This document shows positions 1 to 11,100 of a DNA stretch of 41,730 bases, in pieces. Every line of letters starts with the position of its first letter. Position 1 is the stretch's first letter. Source of the stretch: Irineochytrium annulatum (taxonomy: Eukaryota; Chytridiomycota; Chytridiomycetes; Chytridiales; Chytridiaceae); contig JADGJL010000110.1 in NCBI GenBank assembly GCA_027600665.1, positions 1 through 41,730 of the forward strand, in the 5' to 3' direction. The translations under genes were made by a program, and so were the position numbers. The notes under the pieces are model-generated. The model was given only the letters and a program-made list of their open reading frames with translations. It ran no database searches and was not told the origin of the DNA.

Positions 1-554
1 CTGAGAACCAAGACATTATAACCCCTGGCATGATTATGACATATCGCGGGGGAGTGTCAGGCGGAACGAAGTATCACATAATATGTTGGTATACATATAG
101 GTCCGATACGCCATAATCACTAAAAGGTGATGTGGCACTAAAAGTTCCAAATGTTCCCATCCAATAGGAATCACGCTCGTTCCTTGGGAACGAGCTACAC
201 CAATGTGTTTTTGGTGGAATAGAGTCGAAATCCTTAAGTATAGCGAAAGTAGGGAGAGTCAGCGAGCGTTGTCCAACGCAAGCAAAGGACCCGCCTATAC
301 AGTTGGTGAAATCCACGGGATCCTCTGAAAATCTACTTGATTGCTAATAACAAAGGGACCAGCTACCCCTTTTCAACATTGGCCAAGTTATGAAGATTAC
401 TCAAGGAGGCGAGATAAGGTGTAAACACATATATGTGAGATCCAAAGTTGGGTTGATCCCACGCTCTATTCAGTGATTAGACTGGACTACGGATGCTGTC
501 TATTATGACATTTCATGAACCAATAGTACTCTACACTTGTACTACACTACTATA
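1..554. other. Gene-poor flank, nothing recognised
   Basis: AT-richer than the genic part of the window. The only open frame of note (74-316, minus) has no family signature that I recognise and no splice context. It may be transposon debris, but nothing in it shows that. Confidence 0.4.
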
Positions 555-590
555 CTATGCGACGTCTCATTTTCGAAATGAGACGCATAG
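555..590. repeat. Imperfect inverted repeat (hairpin)
   Basis: Arms ctatgcg...tctcattt and aaatgagacgcatag face each other around a central cg. The left arm carries three extra bases. It lies in gene-poor DNA beside copia debris. It could be a transposon end or a chance palindrome; no target-site duplication could be assigned. Confidence 0.5.
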
Positions 591-833
591 CATAGGATCA
601 GTCAGAATATAGGGCGCATGTCAAACTCCGCACCAATCATCTCGTTTGCCTCAGAACGCCCAATCAGGCGGAGGAATGCGCACAATCAACAATCGATTTT
701 CAGTTGCACATCTCAAGTTCAATTCTTGAGCAAACGATATACCTGCCTCGCTACAAATCCGAAGAGCAATACAAGCCCGTTATAACGGACTTGATCAAAT
801 AGCGAAACGACGGTTTTTACCTGATAATTTCGC

Positions 834-1127
834 TTTCGCATGCCTTTGGAACGGTTTGAGCATTCCAATGAACCGTACGTGATTTGCGTGTATTTGAGCA
901 TGACAATTTCGCGTACGTTAGCAAGACAATCGCGTACTTTTTGTCATGTCCAGTTTTGGCTGGCTCAATCAATGCCTGTTTTACGGCGAAAGCGATTTTT
1001 GAGCATTTCGCATACCTTTGGAACGATTTGAGCATTCCAACAAACTGTACGTGATTTGCGTGTACTTGAGCAAGACAATTGCGCGTACGTTAGCAAGACG
1101 ATTGCATGTACGTTAGCAGGACAATTC
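834..1127. repeat. 172-bp tandem duplication with ~23-nt sub-repeats
   Basis: About 104 bases at 834-937 recur at 1006-1109 (offset 172) with roughly a dozen substitutions. Both copies contain tttcgcat.cctttggaac, gagcattcca and gtacgtgatttgcgtgta. The second copy runs on into further degenerate units of about 23-24 nt ending near 1127, sharing a core like gtacgttagcaagacaat. The array directly adjoins the 3' side of the minus-strand gag remnant, so it may be element-derived (internal or LTR sequence) or a local microhomology expansion. I see no coding role. Confidence 0.7.
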
Positions 1128-1129
1128 TT

Positions 1130-1556
1130 CCCCGCAGCCAGTTCCTGAGCTTTCTCTGTAAACTGCCGCGTGACTTTCTCCTTATCCAGCGATCCCTCCT
1201 CCTGCGTTTTCAGTACCAATAGCGCTCAGTCGTCGTCTTTGGGCATAGACCGCAGAGGAATATCCGTCTGGAGTTTGTCATAATCAAGTGCACCCACTGC
1301 TTTGATCTCACGCATCGATCGGTTTACTCTGTTGATATGCGTGTGAATGTCCGTGCCAGCAGTGCATTTGATATCAAGAAGGTTGTTGAGGCGAATGAGC
1401 GCAGTCGCCGTCGATGACGACTGATACTGCGTCTCGAGCTTCCAATACATTTTATAGACTGACGATAGTCCCGCGATGATGGTGAGGACTTCCTCTCCCA
1501 CCTTGTTGACCAGCTGCGAGCGGGTGATAATATAATCCTTCTTCCGCTTTGCTTCT
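1130..1556 (-). pseudogene. Ty1/copia gag (UBN2-type) remnant
   Basis: Read on the minus strand, one frame gives a UBN2-like copia Gag segment. It contains YWKLETQYQSSSTATALIRL, then a region corresponding to the conserved 'IxxHINxxNxxxxxIKAVGA' stretch, then LLRSMPK-like residues and TQEEGSLDKEKVTRQF. An in-frame TGA at 1226-1228 interrupts it just after the acidic DDD. No start codon, zinc knuckle or pol follows downstream; the 172-bp tandem repeat begins there instead. This is a dead fragment of a retrotransposon gag. Identification rests on remembered family pattern; the interruption is seen directly. Confidence 0.7.
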
Positions 1557-2158
1557 GGTGTCTCTCAGATCGCTAGAGCCCGGGGCTCATAACCTGTTCG
1601 GAAGATGGCTGGACGCGTTCAGTTGGGAAGTTCAATCACGTTTAATAATGAAGAATATCAAAAACCCATTCACTGGACGTGTTCTGTGGGAAGTCCAATC
1701 TGCCCGTCGTCCAGCGTGCCCCCCGGCTCTTTTGTGCCGCGCGCGAAAGGTCAAACAATGGAGTGTAAATCTTAGATAAATGTCAAACTACTTATAGATG
1801 ACAAATGCTAATTAATTCAAACAATTTCCGAATCCATAGCTGCCTTCCACTTCTGGCGGTACTTCTCATGTTCTTTTAAAAACATAGCTATATCATAGCT
1901 AAAGGTACTTGCGGCATATCGGATATCTTTGTCGGTTTAGGTGGCACGACATCAAGACGAGTCTGGGGTTCGAGAAAGCATTTCGGGAAATGAGATCATG
2001 GAATTGTAAGTCCAAATAATCATTTTCCACCCTGAAATCTTCGAATTCGGCATAAGTCATTATCTGGCATCAGCTCTCATAGCTGAAGCCGGGTCTGCAT
2101 CACATGTATTGATAAAGTTCTTGTGTTGATATATCCCTTGATAATTCTAGGGCCGGAA
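1557..2158. other. No gene recognised; short degenerate repeat
   Basis: No credible coding signal. A weak direct repeat of about 29 nt (ctggacg.gttc.g..gggaagt.caatc) occurs at 1609-1637 and 1673-1701. Otherwise I see nothing. Confidence 0.4.
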
Positions 2159-2638
2159 TCATATTCCCAACTTGTCATCGCATTTTGGCGACACTGGTTG
2201 CATATTCTTTTCAACAACATTCATGGTTATAACCATTGCAGCATTCATCTCTTGAACTTGTCCTTCACTATAATGCGGAAATCCAGAAGTAGTATTTTCT
2301 GTTTGCGCATTCGCGCAGTGGATAAATGATCTTACGTTCCCTATTGGAATCCATGATTCCCAAAATCCACTCGGCAAGGAGCTTTCGATGTGAAATGCAG
2401 TCTTTCTTTTGATGAATGCTGCTTGGTCTTCACTATCGTCCAATTCGATTGATATTTCCTCTTCTGCATACTCTTCAGGATAAAAAATATATGACAATTT
2501 TGGGTTCATCAGTTTCCTTGACAATCCCTGAAATTCTTCAACCAAAGTGACTTCGTCTTTGGATGTTTCAACATTTGTCAATTTCGCTTTTGCAATTTGC
2601 GTACCCACGGAATATCTTCGATTCCTGTCTCTTCGCAT
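2159..2638 (-). CDS. Hypothetical ORF, unrecognised, possibly element-derived
   Basis: An open frame of up to 159 codons with an acidic middle (EEYAEEEISIELDDSEDQ) followed by SGFWESWIPIGN. A second open frame upstream on the same strand (2578-2793, with a KRKKRFQGG stretch) abuts it across a run of eight C's near 2655-2664. The two could therefore be one gene broken by a homopolymer frameshift. I recognise no family. Location among copia fragments and AT-richer composition suggest a transposon or degenerate gene rather than a host gene. Low confidence that it is expressed. Confidence 0.25.
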   Translation of the reverse strand: MRRDRNRRYSVGTQIAKAKLTNVETSKDEVTLVEEFQGLSRKLMNPKLSYIFYPEEYAEEEISIELDDSEDQAAFIKRKTAFHIESSLPSGFWESWIPIGNVRSFIHCANAQTENTTSGFPHYSEGQVQEMNAAMVITMNVVEKNMQPVSPKCDDKLGI

Positions 2639-2793
2639 TCTTCTTCAAATTTTTCCCCCCCCTGGAATCTCTTCTTCCTCTTGTGTGAAACCATGGCCCG
2701 GTTTACTATCTCGCGTCCCATAAAATGTAAGTGTAGAATGAGCGGAGGCGCCAAGATGTAGACGCAGGTCGGTGGCCACAGCAAACAATTCAA

Positions 2794-3689
2794 GTCACCG
2801 CTCCGAGATGTGCGCCTGCTAGTTGGTGTTGAATGAGCATATGTAAATGTGTGCGGGAAGCGAAAAATGTAAAATGTTAGCGATAGCTTCCAAACCCGGC
2901 GGCCAAGACAACCGTATTCCGCGAGGGAGTGGCGCTGGTGTGTATGTACCTTGTGGTGCGGATGTCTATCGTAACTCTAGAAAGCGAAAACGCAATAAAG
3001 GAAATAGAGGAAATAACAAAAGAAAGCAGAACTCAATGGAACCGACAAGTAGTAGAAGTAATCAAACATATAAAGAAAGGTAATACCGTTGTCAAAATAT
3101 AGATTTTTCATCCGAGCTTCCGCGGATTTAGCCTGGACCATAGGTTGTCCCCTCGTCGAGTGCTGACACGACACTTCGGCGTGGTCCATAGTTCCAGCCC
3201 TCACCTCTGTCTTTCACTCCTGAATCCCTTCTTCACCCAGCGTCATAGCCGATATATCTCTATGCTGACCGTCATTGTGGAGTCCAGCTCACTAAGCTTC
3301 TACCATCATTGTGCCGCGAGGAGCGCGCGCTATAATCAGGCGCTGGCGCTTCGGCAACCAGCCACGCGCTGGAATCAAAGGGCTCGCGGGGATTGTATGT
3401 AAACGTTAGTGTAGGTGAAAATGTAAATGGTATATTATATTGGTGGATTGTATATTTTTTCTAGTATCTATGCAATGTTCCTGTGAGCGGCCATTTCATT
3501 CTCCAACGGATAATGGCACCAGGAAGTGGCAACTATTGCTACGCTCGCTAACTTCACACTTGGCCTAGTGGTTCGACGAAGAAGAGACTTGGGTCTACCG
3601 GTTCCGCGTCCTCGGCAACACTTATAAGGATATCTGCCTTTTGTGTTGTTCAGCGACCGATAGTTCACGTACACTTTGTGATGTTAATC
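2794..3689. other. No gene recognised
   Basis: Only short unrelated open frames on both strands. A TGGCCTAGTGG string at 3561-3571 resembles a Pol III A box but does not fold as a tRNA (see rejected items). Confidence 0.4.
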
Positions 3690-4290
3690 CAGGGAAGCTT
3701 TTTTCGAAGAATCGTGCACGGTAGACCCTTTGTATAACCCTCATTCGCAGATTAAGTACCAGTATGATACTGGCCTTCCATTCCTAAGAAGCTTCCCGAG
3801 TCCGCTCGAGCAGCAAACTTGTTCCTTTTTGTTTTCCTTTTCCCAAAGTCCTCAATATACGAACAAGGCACCCAAACACTCGGAAGTGCTGGTAGTCGTG
3901 CGGTTTTAACTCTTTTCCAGACGATCCTAACCAAGGGATAAATCCATTATTTAATGTACTTCCTTTCATCTGATCTAGGGACGTCCTTGTGTCATTATGA
4001 CATTCAGCTGCGTACTTCATCGCATAGGTCCATAGATTGCCAAGGTAACCCTGCTGTTGCCAGCATGCATAATGCACGTGTTTCTGATTCTCGGAAAGGT
4101 CATTCATAGATACTGCCCAGCGCTAAAACATACGGGAAAATCCATTCCCATTTGAATGAATGGTGAGAATTCTAATTCTGTTGTCTGCCTGTAGATATTT
4201 TACATGCTCGTTTATAGTTCCATTATTTGTCTGGTCTTCTTTCCACGACCAGCGCTCAAGATTTCCGTGCTATGGTGTTGATAAGGGCTA
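3690..4290 (-). mobile_element. Ty1/copia integrase remnant, frameshifted
   Basis: On the minus strand this reads as a decayed copia integrase core and its C-terminal flank. In order: HVKYLQADN (position of the second catalytic Asp), TIHSNGNG, then LWTYAMKYAAECHNDTRT and HFRVFGCLVRI (matching the 'AxxYAAxxxNxxPT ... HLRVFGC' block), then a shifted frame with FAARADSGSFLGMEGQYH like 'KLDPRaxxGxFLGYE'. At least two frame changes are needed, and the DNGxE-type block is damaged. No RT/RNase H or LTRs were found next to it. It is non-functional. It lies 5' to the gag fragment in minus-strand reading, the wrong order for one intact element. Confidence 0.75.
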
Positions 4291-4830
4291 CCAATGACCA
4301 TGCATCCACGATTGATTGGAGATATAACCTTCAACTAAAACTCTTGTTCCTACTTCAGACAGGTCGGTGATTGCGATCCTGGTCGTAGGTCCAGAGATTA
4401 CTCTTCAAATTCGTGACGAGATCGGTTGCAACTGACAAAACACCCTCTTATGGGAGGACAAAAATGACGCTTTGGGAAATGGGAAGGCAACAAACATTGC
4501 CGCGGAACAAGCAAGCTGCAAAAGTGCGCTACCATCGGTCGGGGCCAAAACGTGCTTTTTCTTACTTGCATTCGATGTTTTGGTTATTCCCCCTTGCCCA
4601 CTCTTTTTATCTCAATTAGTTAATATGCTTCTGTCCACCAACTTTTCCTACGTCTCCACTGCCATTTGGTATCGCCGCTTCTCCTCTGCCCTCGGTGTGG
4701 AATCTTAGTCGCCAACACATATTTTGTGGTTTTGCTCCCTCTGCTACCTTGTTTGACATTATATTAACGAACGAAATAAAATAACCAAGGTCAACATGTC
4801 GTCAAAGTTACCAGCCAACCTCTTTGCAGT
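4291..4830. promoter_or_regulatory. Upstream region of the WDR70-like gene
   Basis: Non-coding stretch between copia debris and the WDR70-like start. Just before the coding region is an AT-rich patch (catta tattaacgaacgaaataaaataacc, 4755-4785) that could serve as core promoter or 5' UTR. An in-frame-looking ATG at 4796 belongs to another frame and would be a short upstream ORF overlapping the true start at 4831. Confidence 0.35.
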
Positions 4831-7279
4831 ATGGCCGACGATCTTCGCGCGCTGTTCCCAGGCTCCTTCGGTGGGAAGAAGCACCAGCAGCAGTCGCAAA
4901 AGCAGCAACGGAAGGCTGTCGGTAAGCCCGGATGGATGGACGAGGATGACGACGACGCGCCAAAGCTGTCGCGGCCCGCCGGAATGGACTCGTTGCTCGC
5001 TCAGCCGCCCTCGGTCGTCGAGCCGGCGAAGCTCACGGCGTTACCACCGATGAATCGTGTGCCGCCGAAGGAGAAGAAAGCCGGCGGACTGAACAGCGCG
5101 TTGCATCCCATGCTGTTGCAGCCGCCGAAGCCGCCCGCTGGGTTGGGCGCAGTCGAGCCGAAGGCGACTGCGGAACGGCTTGCGACACGCACATGGGAGG
5201 AGGAGGAGGATGACGATGAGGACATGTGTGACGGGGCCGTTGGAGACCGCGATGGCGATTCTAGGCCGATGCCGGCGAAACCGGAGGCCAGTGCTGATGA
5301 TGAGGAGGACGAGGACGATGATATCGGGCCACCACCTCCACCGAAAGGGACCGGAGAAGACGACGACAGCGATGACGAGGATCTAGAGGATGACAACGAG
5401 CCGGATGTCGACGTGCTGCCGGTGTCGCAACAGATCAAGCTCTCGGACCATCGGCGGGTATGGAAGATACAGTTACGAACAATTGCGTCAAGCATTAACA
5501 CTCGTGCTTTGCAAGACAGTCTCTGCAGTCACGCTGGACCCTGCTGGATCTCGGATAGTGACGGGCGGCCGGGATTGCACCGTGAAAATGTGGGACTTCA
5601 ACGGCATGGACACGAGGTTCAGGCCGTTCAGGACAATAGACGAGCCTTGTGGGGGCAATCCGGTGCGTGCGACCTTCTTACCTTGCGTGAACTAATAAGG
5701 CGCCCTAGATCAGGGATTTGCAATATAGCCTTTCCGGCGACAGCTTCTTGATTGCTTCCGGAAACGCGCAGGCGAAGCTTTACGATCGAGAAGGGACTGC
5801 TATGTACGTGATTCGTTCGGAGACAGCATGTATTGATTAAGCTTATCAGTACGGAGTTCGTTAAGGGCGATCCATATCTTCGCGACATGAAGCATACAAA
5901 GTACGTGGACATTTGTTAAACGGCATTAGAAATGACTCTTAGGATAGAGGGCACGTTGCAGCTATGACCGGCTGCAGATGGCATCCGCAAGACAAGCAGA
6001 TATTTTTAACGGCGTCACTGGATAGCACGGTTAGGTTTGTCGTCGAATTTTACAGCGGAAGCTCACGGTTGGTGCAGAATTTGGGACGTGGACAAGAAGC
6101 GGGACAACGTCGGCGTCATCATAAACAAGTCGAAGGAGCGGGGAGGGCGGACGGGGATCACGGCAGCGTGTTATTCACCTGATGGGAGAACGATTGCTTG
6201 CGCCGGGCACGACGGCGAGATGCGATTGTGGGACTCGAAAGCGCCATATATCCAACCTGCGCAGGTTTGCGGCAAAGGACTCGGCGTTGTCGAAAACTAA
6301 GTCAAATCTTTAGCGAGTGGAAAAAGCCCACCTCCCTGGAAACGTAATTTCTAGCCTGAACATCTCTCTCGACAACCAAGCCCTCGTGAGCCGCGGGATG
6401 GACGATACGCTCAAGCTTTGGGACCTTCGGAAGCTAAAATCACCCGTCGCGTCCGTTTCGGACTTGCCCAACATGTTCGAGGAGACGAACGCCATCTTTT
6501 CACCAAACAACCGCCAAATCCTCACAGGCGTTTCGATCAACAAGGGGGAAACGACCATTGGGAGAATCAAGGTGTTTGACAAAACGACGTTGGAGTTTGT
6601 GAGGGATGTGGAGGTCGGGCCGGGGAGTATCGTCAGGGTGCTGTGGCATGGAAGGATCAACCAGATTTTGGCCACGTCGTCCGATGGCGCGCTCCATGTC
6701 ATGTATGATCAGAACGTGTCAGCGTATGGGGCCAAGCTGTGCGCGGGGAGGGTCGCGAAGGGCCGCGCGGTAGATGACTTGTCGTACCTCCAAGACGATT
6801 CGGCGAGGTAATGATTCTTGTTTAGAGGTACTTCTAATGACTTTTTATTGTAAGGGTCATCATTAACCCGCACGCACTGCCAATGTTCAAGGAGGACGTC
6901 ACGCACGCCAAAACAAAGCGGAAGCTCGCGCGGCTCCGGGCGGACGCGATCGCGACGCGGAAGCCAGACCAGCCCATCAGCGGGCCGGGCAAGGGCGGGA
7001 AAGTTGGAAGCAGCTCGACGCAGGGGATGTTGAAGGTGATTTTGAAGGACACGATGCGGGACGAGGACCCTCGTGAGGCCATTCTAAAGCATGCCGACGC
7101 CGCTGCATGTAAGGACTTTCCCGCTGGAATTTTGCGTATTGATGGTCCATCCTTCAGCAAACCCGCTTTGGATTGCGCCGGCGTACAAGAAGAATCAGCC
7201 GGATGTTGTTATGCACAGCACCGTGTTCGAGGATGAGGTGGAGGAGCAGCGGGCGAACAAGAAGCAGCGGCCTAAGTAG
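4831..7279 (+). CDS. WDR70: WD repeat-containing protein 70-like (9 exons)
   Basis: Exons 4831-5457, 5516-5662, 5709-5803, 5850-5900, 5948-6034, 6078-6264, 6314-6807, 6855-7108 and 7158-7279 give 687 aa; all phases close. Residues 1-209 (exon 1) are a disordered, very acidic and Pro-rich leader starting MADDLRALFPGSFG. A WD40 propeller follows: VTGGRDCTVKMWDFNGMD, the EPCGGNP block, MKHTKGHVAAMTGCRWHPQ, RIWDVDKKRDNV, AGHDGEMRLWDSKAP, SRGMDDTLKLWDLRKLK. The C-terminal block INPHALPMF, then DPREAILKHADAA and LWIAPAYKKNQPD, is diagnostic of WDR70 rather than a generic WD40 protein. WDR70 is nuclear; human and fission-yeast homologues are linked to CRL4-type ubiquitin ligase action, H2B ubiquitylation and DNA-end resection. 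Introns are 43-58 nt; the fifth and sixth donors are GTTTGT and GTTTGC. Confidence 0.93.
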
Positions 7280-8155
7280 GCGTATGCGGTGGGGTTGATA
7301 CCCACCTGGACGAGCGTGTGGTTTGGACGAGTTTAAGAATAATAATGTAATACAGATTTGTGATGGCTAAGATCAGTTGATAATATGGGAAGGAAGCTAC
7401 AACGGGCAGCTGCGAAAAGCGAACAAAGGCAACGATGAAAGAGAATGAGAACGCATACCACTATAGAGTGTTCGCGCGAACATATGTAACCGCGTCAAGG
7501 AAGGAAGATGGCGACGACATTGTGGTATTGCTTGGGACGCCAAAAGCTATGTTTTCGAGCTCCGCAGTTTTGGACGTCTTTTACTTCAGCGGGGCCATGT
7601 CGGGGCACCTGAGCATCATGCTGATGCTGATAGACAGGCTGCTTTGTGCACGGTAGCTCAGGGAACGATAACTACTGAATGTACCCGGATTTGCGTAGCC
7701 TGCAGAGGCCTTAGATGCTCGCACCTTCGAATCCAACGGCGACCGGAGCGTTAAACTGACTCCACTTCCTGTTCGCATGTAAATTACAGGGTTTTTTGTG
7801 AAGGGATTTTGACAGGATATTGCCAGATTTTTCCTTACTGTTTGGCCAGTTGGGCGTTTGTTAATTAACAGGCACGAACACTTCCAACCGTCCGCAAGGC
7901 GATCGAGTTCATCGCTCTGTCGCCTGGCCGCCGGGGAGCATCGTTTTGAGCATCTCCCAGATGATTTACAAGACGTTAAACAGGGTCCGCGAAGTTGATG
8001 ATTAGCGGATTAACAGCAACCCACTTTCGTCAACCTCTACCGCGATTGGTGTGGGATCGTAGAGCCATTGTCCCCTTCGAGGTGTTCCCGCCCTGAACGA
8101 GCCTTACGCGACCAGGCACGGCCACGTCGTCCACCACCGCCCCGGCCGCTGCACG
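7280..8155. other. Intergenic: WDR70-like 3' side and chitin synthase upstream region
   Basis: About 880 bp with no supported gene. An AT-rich stretch with aagaataataatgtaatac about 60 bases after the WDR70-like stop probably holds its poly(A) region. The 3' half should contain the chitin synthase promoter; no single motif stands out. A tRNA-like pair of boxes near 7654-7734 fails to fold. Confidence 0.4.
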
Positions 8156-11100
8156 ATGAGCTCGCGGAACGTCGCCGGCCACGTCCACCGCGAGAACGAG
8201 GCCGGGAGTTCGCCTCAGGTCGAAGGCGCGGTGGAATACAGGGCAGCCGTCATACCAATACACGTCACCACGAACGCGCCGACGCCCAATGGCGGGTCAC
8301 CTCTGCCGAGGATCATCCAGCGGCCCGCTTTCGGGTCGCCGTTCAGCCGGACACAGCTGCCTTCGCCGACCGCGACGGCGCGGAGCCACACTAGCCGGCT
8401 GGTGCGGCCGGAACGGCAACTGCGAAGGTCGCCGTCCGGGAGGTCCCTGAGGACGGGGCCATTGCTGCGTGAAGATGACGAGAAGGTCACGCCATGGAGG
8501 GTGTTCTCGTGGGCGGTGACATGCTGCGCATTGCCCTGGTGCCTGCGGAAGTGCGGGATGCGGCAGCTCGAAGTCCAGCAGGCGTGGCGGTATGGATGGC
8601 TTCGTTCTAAAATTAAGTGCATGCAGTAACATGTGCGCAACTAGGGAGAAGATCGCGCTCTGCTTAATCGCCTTCTTTATGTGCGGCCTGCTTGGTTTCC
8701 TCACGTACGGCTTTAATACGGTCGTTTGCAAAGACGACGGCGCCTCGTACTACTACAAGGACGTTGGTAAATACACGCCGGCAACATTCCCACACCGGTA
8801 CATCATTCATGGGAACATCTACGACCTAAGCACATTTATTCCGTGGCACAACAACCTGGACGGATTCGTCAACCACGCGTACCCGACGGATCAGATTAGC
8901 GCCCAGACCGGCTTGGATATCTCGCGCTTTTTCCCTAACATCGGCCCGAACTGCGTCAGCGCGATATCTCAGATCGTCACATTTGAGTGCACGTCGCCGA
9001 ACTTCACCGCCATCCATCACTGCCATGATTACAAAACGTCCTACCAGGCCCTCTCGTCCCTGTGGCTCGGCCACGTCACGTACACGTGGTCTGACGTCGA
9101 AGCCGTCAACTCCACCCTGACGGTCTTCAAGAACCGCGTTATTGACCTCTCCCAGTATCTCGCGGCCAACAACTCCTTCTTTGGCACATGGGCCGACTCA
9201 GTCATCCAGTCGCACCTCCGCCGGGACGCGACGCACGGGTTTGGGATAGGCGGCGGACTCGGCAGGGCCGTCGGCGAGTGCCTCTCGGACCTTTACACGG
9301 TCGGCCTGATCGAGACGACTACCATAGGGTGCATTGCGACCGACATCGTCCTGGACCTGTCGCTCGCTGTCATTCTAACGCTCGTTTTCGTGAGGTTTGG
9401 CCTTGCCATCATCTTCAAGTGGTTTATTTCGAGCGAGCTGGGGAAGCTAGCAAAGGCCAAGGAGTCGCAGGCCGTGCCCGCAACTATTGCGACAATTGCG
9501 CGGCAATCGCCGGCACCGCCGTTGCCGACATCGTCGGATAGCCCGCAGCATGACCAGCAGGACACGCCGCAACAGCCACAGCGTAGCGTCGCGCATTCCG
9601 CGACGACCCCGGCGTTTGGATTGCACGACCATCAGCGCGGCATCGTTGCATCTGCGACGTCGCCGTTCCCCACGTTTGGGCGACGCTCGTCGAAGAGGAA
9701 TGGGATTTACATCGAGAAGCACACGTCGACGGAGAACTCACCCGTTGGAACGCCGGCGGGCGAGGCTGGGGATGTCAATAAAGGAGGGGTGGATCCGCAC
9801 GCGCTGACCTTACAGCTGGCGAATCCGTCTCTGCATCATCAGACTCCGGCAGCTGGGTCGCCTTCCTCCTTCGTCTCTAGCGTGATCGAGTACTTCGACT
9901 CGATCTACACAGTCATGCTCGTCACTTGTTACTCCGAAAGCGCGGATGGTGCGTGATAGAAGTTTTACATTCCACTTTTGTTGAGGTAAGACGCCAACCT
10001 GTTCGTGATAGGCTTGAAGACAACCTTCGATTCCCTTGCCCGGACGACGTTTAGCGAGAAGCACAAGCTTCTCTTTGTCATCGCCGACGGCATCATCACA
10101 GGCTCCGGCAATCCGAAGTCCACACCCGACCTCATCCTCGACATGCTCGAGCTCGACACCCACTGGCCCCGCAACCCCGAGCCCCAATCCTACCTCGCGA
10201 TCGCCGACGGCTCGAAGCGCCACAACAAAGCCCGCGTCTACGTCGCTTGGTATAATTGCGACGGCCACCGCGTGCCAACGATCCTAGTTGTCAAGTGCGG
10301 GACGGCGGACGAGCAGTCAAACCCGAAGCCCGGGAACAGGGGCAAGAGGGACTCGCAGCTCATCTTGATGAATTTTTTCAAGAGGGTCATGTTTGATGAT
10401 CAGATGTGTCCGCTCGAGTTTGACCTGTTCAGAAAGACTCAGTTCTTGATGGGGGTCACCCCAGACTTTTTCGAGATTGTGCTGATGGTGGATGCGGATA
10501 CGAAAGTTGCGCCAGACTCGTTGTCGAGGATGGTGGCCGCTATGGCGAGAGACCCGCTTGTTATGGGTCTCTGTGGCGAGACGAGGATTGCGAATAAGTC
10601 CGAGTCTTGGGTGTCGAGAATTCAGGTGCGGACTGCGTTCTATTTTCCATTTTTTGCTAACATCCGTCGTAGGTTTTCGAGTACTACCTTTCCCACCACC
10701 TAAACAAAGCCTTCGAGTCCGTCTTCGGTGGTGTAACCTGCCTCCCCGGCTGCTTTTGCATGTACCGTATCAAAACGCCCAAAATGACTCCCGCCGGACC
10801 ACGGTGGGTTCCCATCCTGGCAAACCCAGAGATTGTCTCGACGTACTCCGAAAACGTCGTCAATACGCTGCACAAGAAGAACCTCCTGCTCCTCGGCGAG
10901 GATCGTTTCCTGACCACCTTGATGCTCCGCGAGTTCCCGCGGAGAAAGCTCATTTTCGTGCCGAGCGCGTTCTGCAAGACGGTCGTGCCGGCCGAGTTTA
11001 AGGTGTTGCTGTCACAGAGGCGGAGGTGGATTAACTCGACCATTCATAATTTGCTGGAGCTTGTTCTTGTTCGGTATGGCACTCGTTACAAAATATGGAC

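Noticed and set aside
3561..3618. TGGCCTAGTGG A-box-like string followed by GGTTCCGCGTCC
   Set aside because: B box is poor and no cloverleaf forms; at most a decayed tRNA-derived SINE fragment.
4796..5053. ATG at 4796 as start of the WDR70-like protein
   Set aside because: It is in another frame and gives a Ser/Arg-rich junk peptide; the ATG at 4831 opens the frame that continues into the propeller.
7647..7744. tRNA-like pair: TAGCTCAG near 7654 and TTCGAATCC at 7726-7734
   Set aside because: Boxes look right, but neither the acceptor stem nor the T stem pairs, and spacing would need an intron with no anticodon arm visible.
8068..8394. Alternative plus-strand frame upstream of the chitin synthase
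   Set aside because: Arg/Pro-rich shadow of the real first exon, which joins in frame to the first TM segment.
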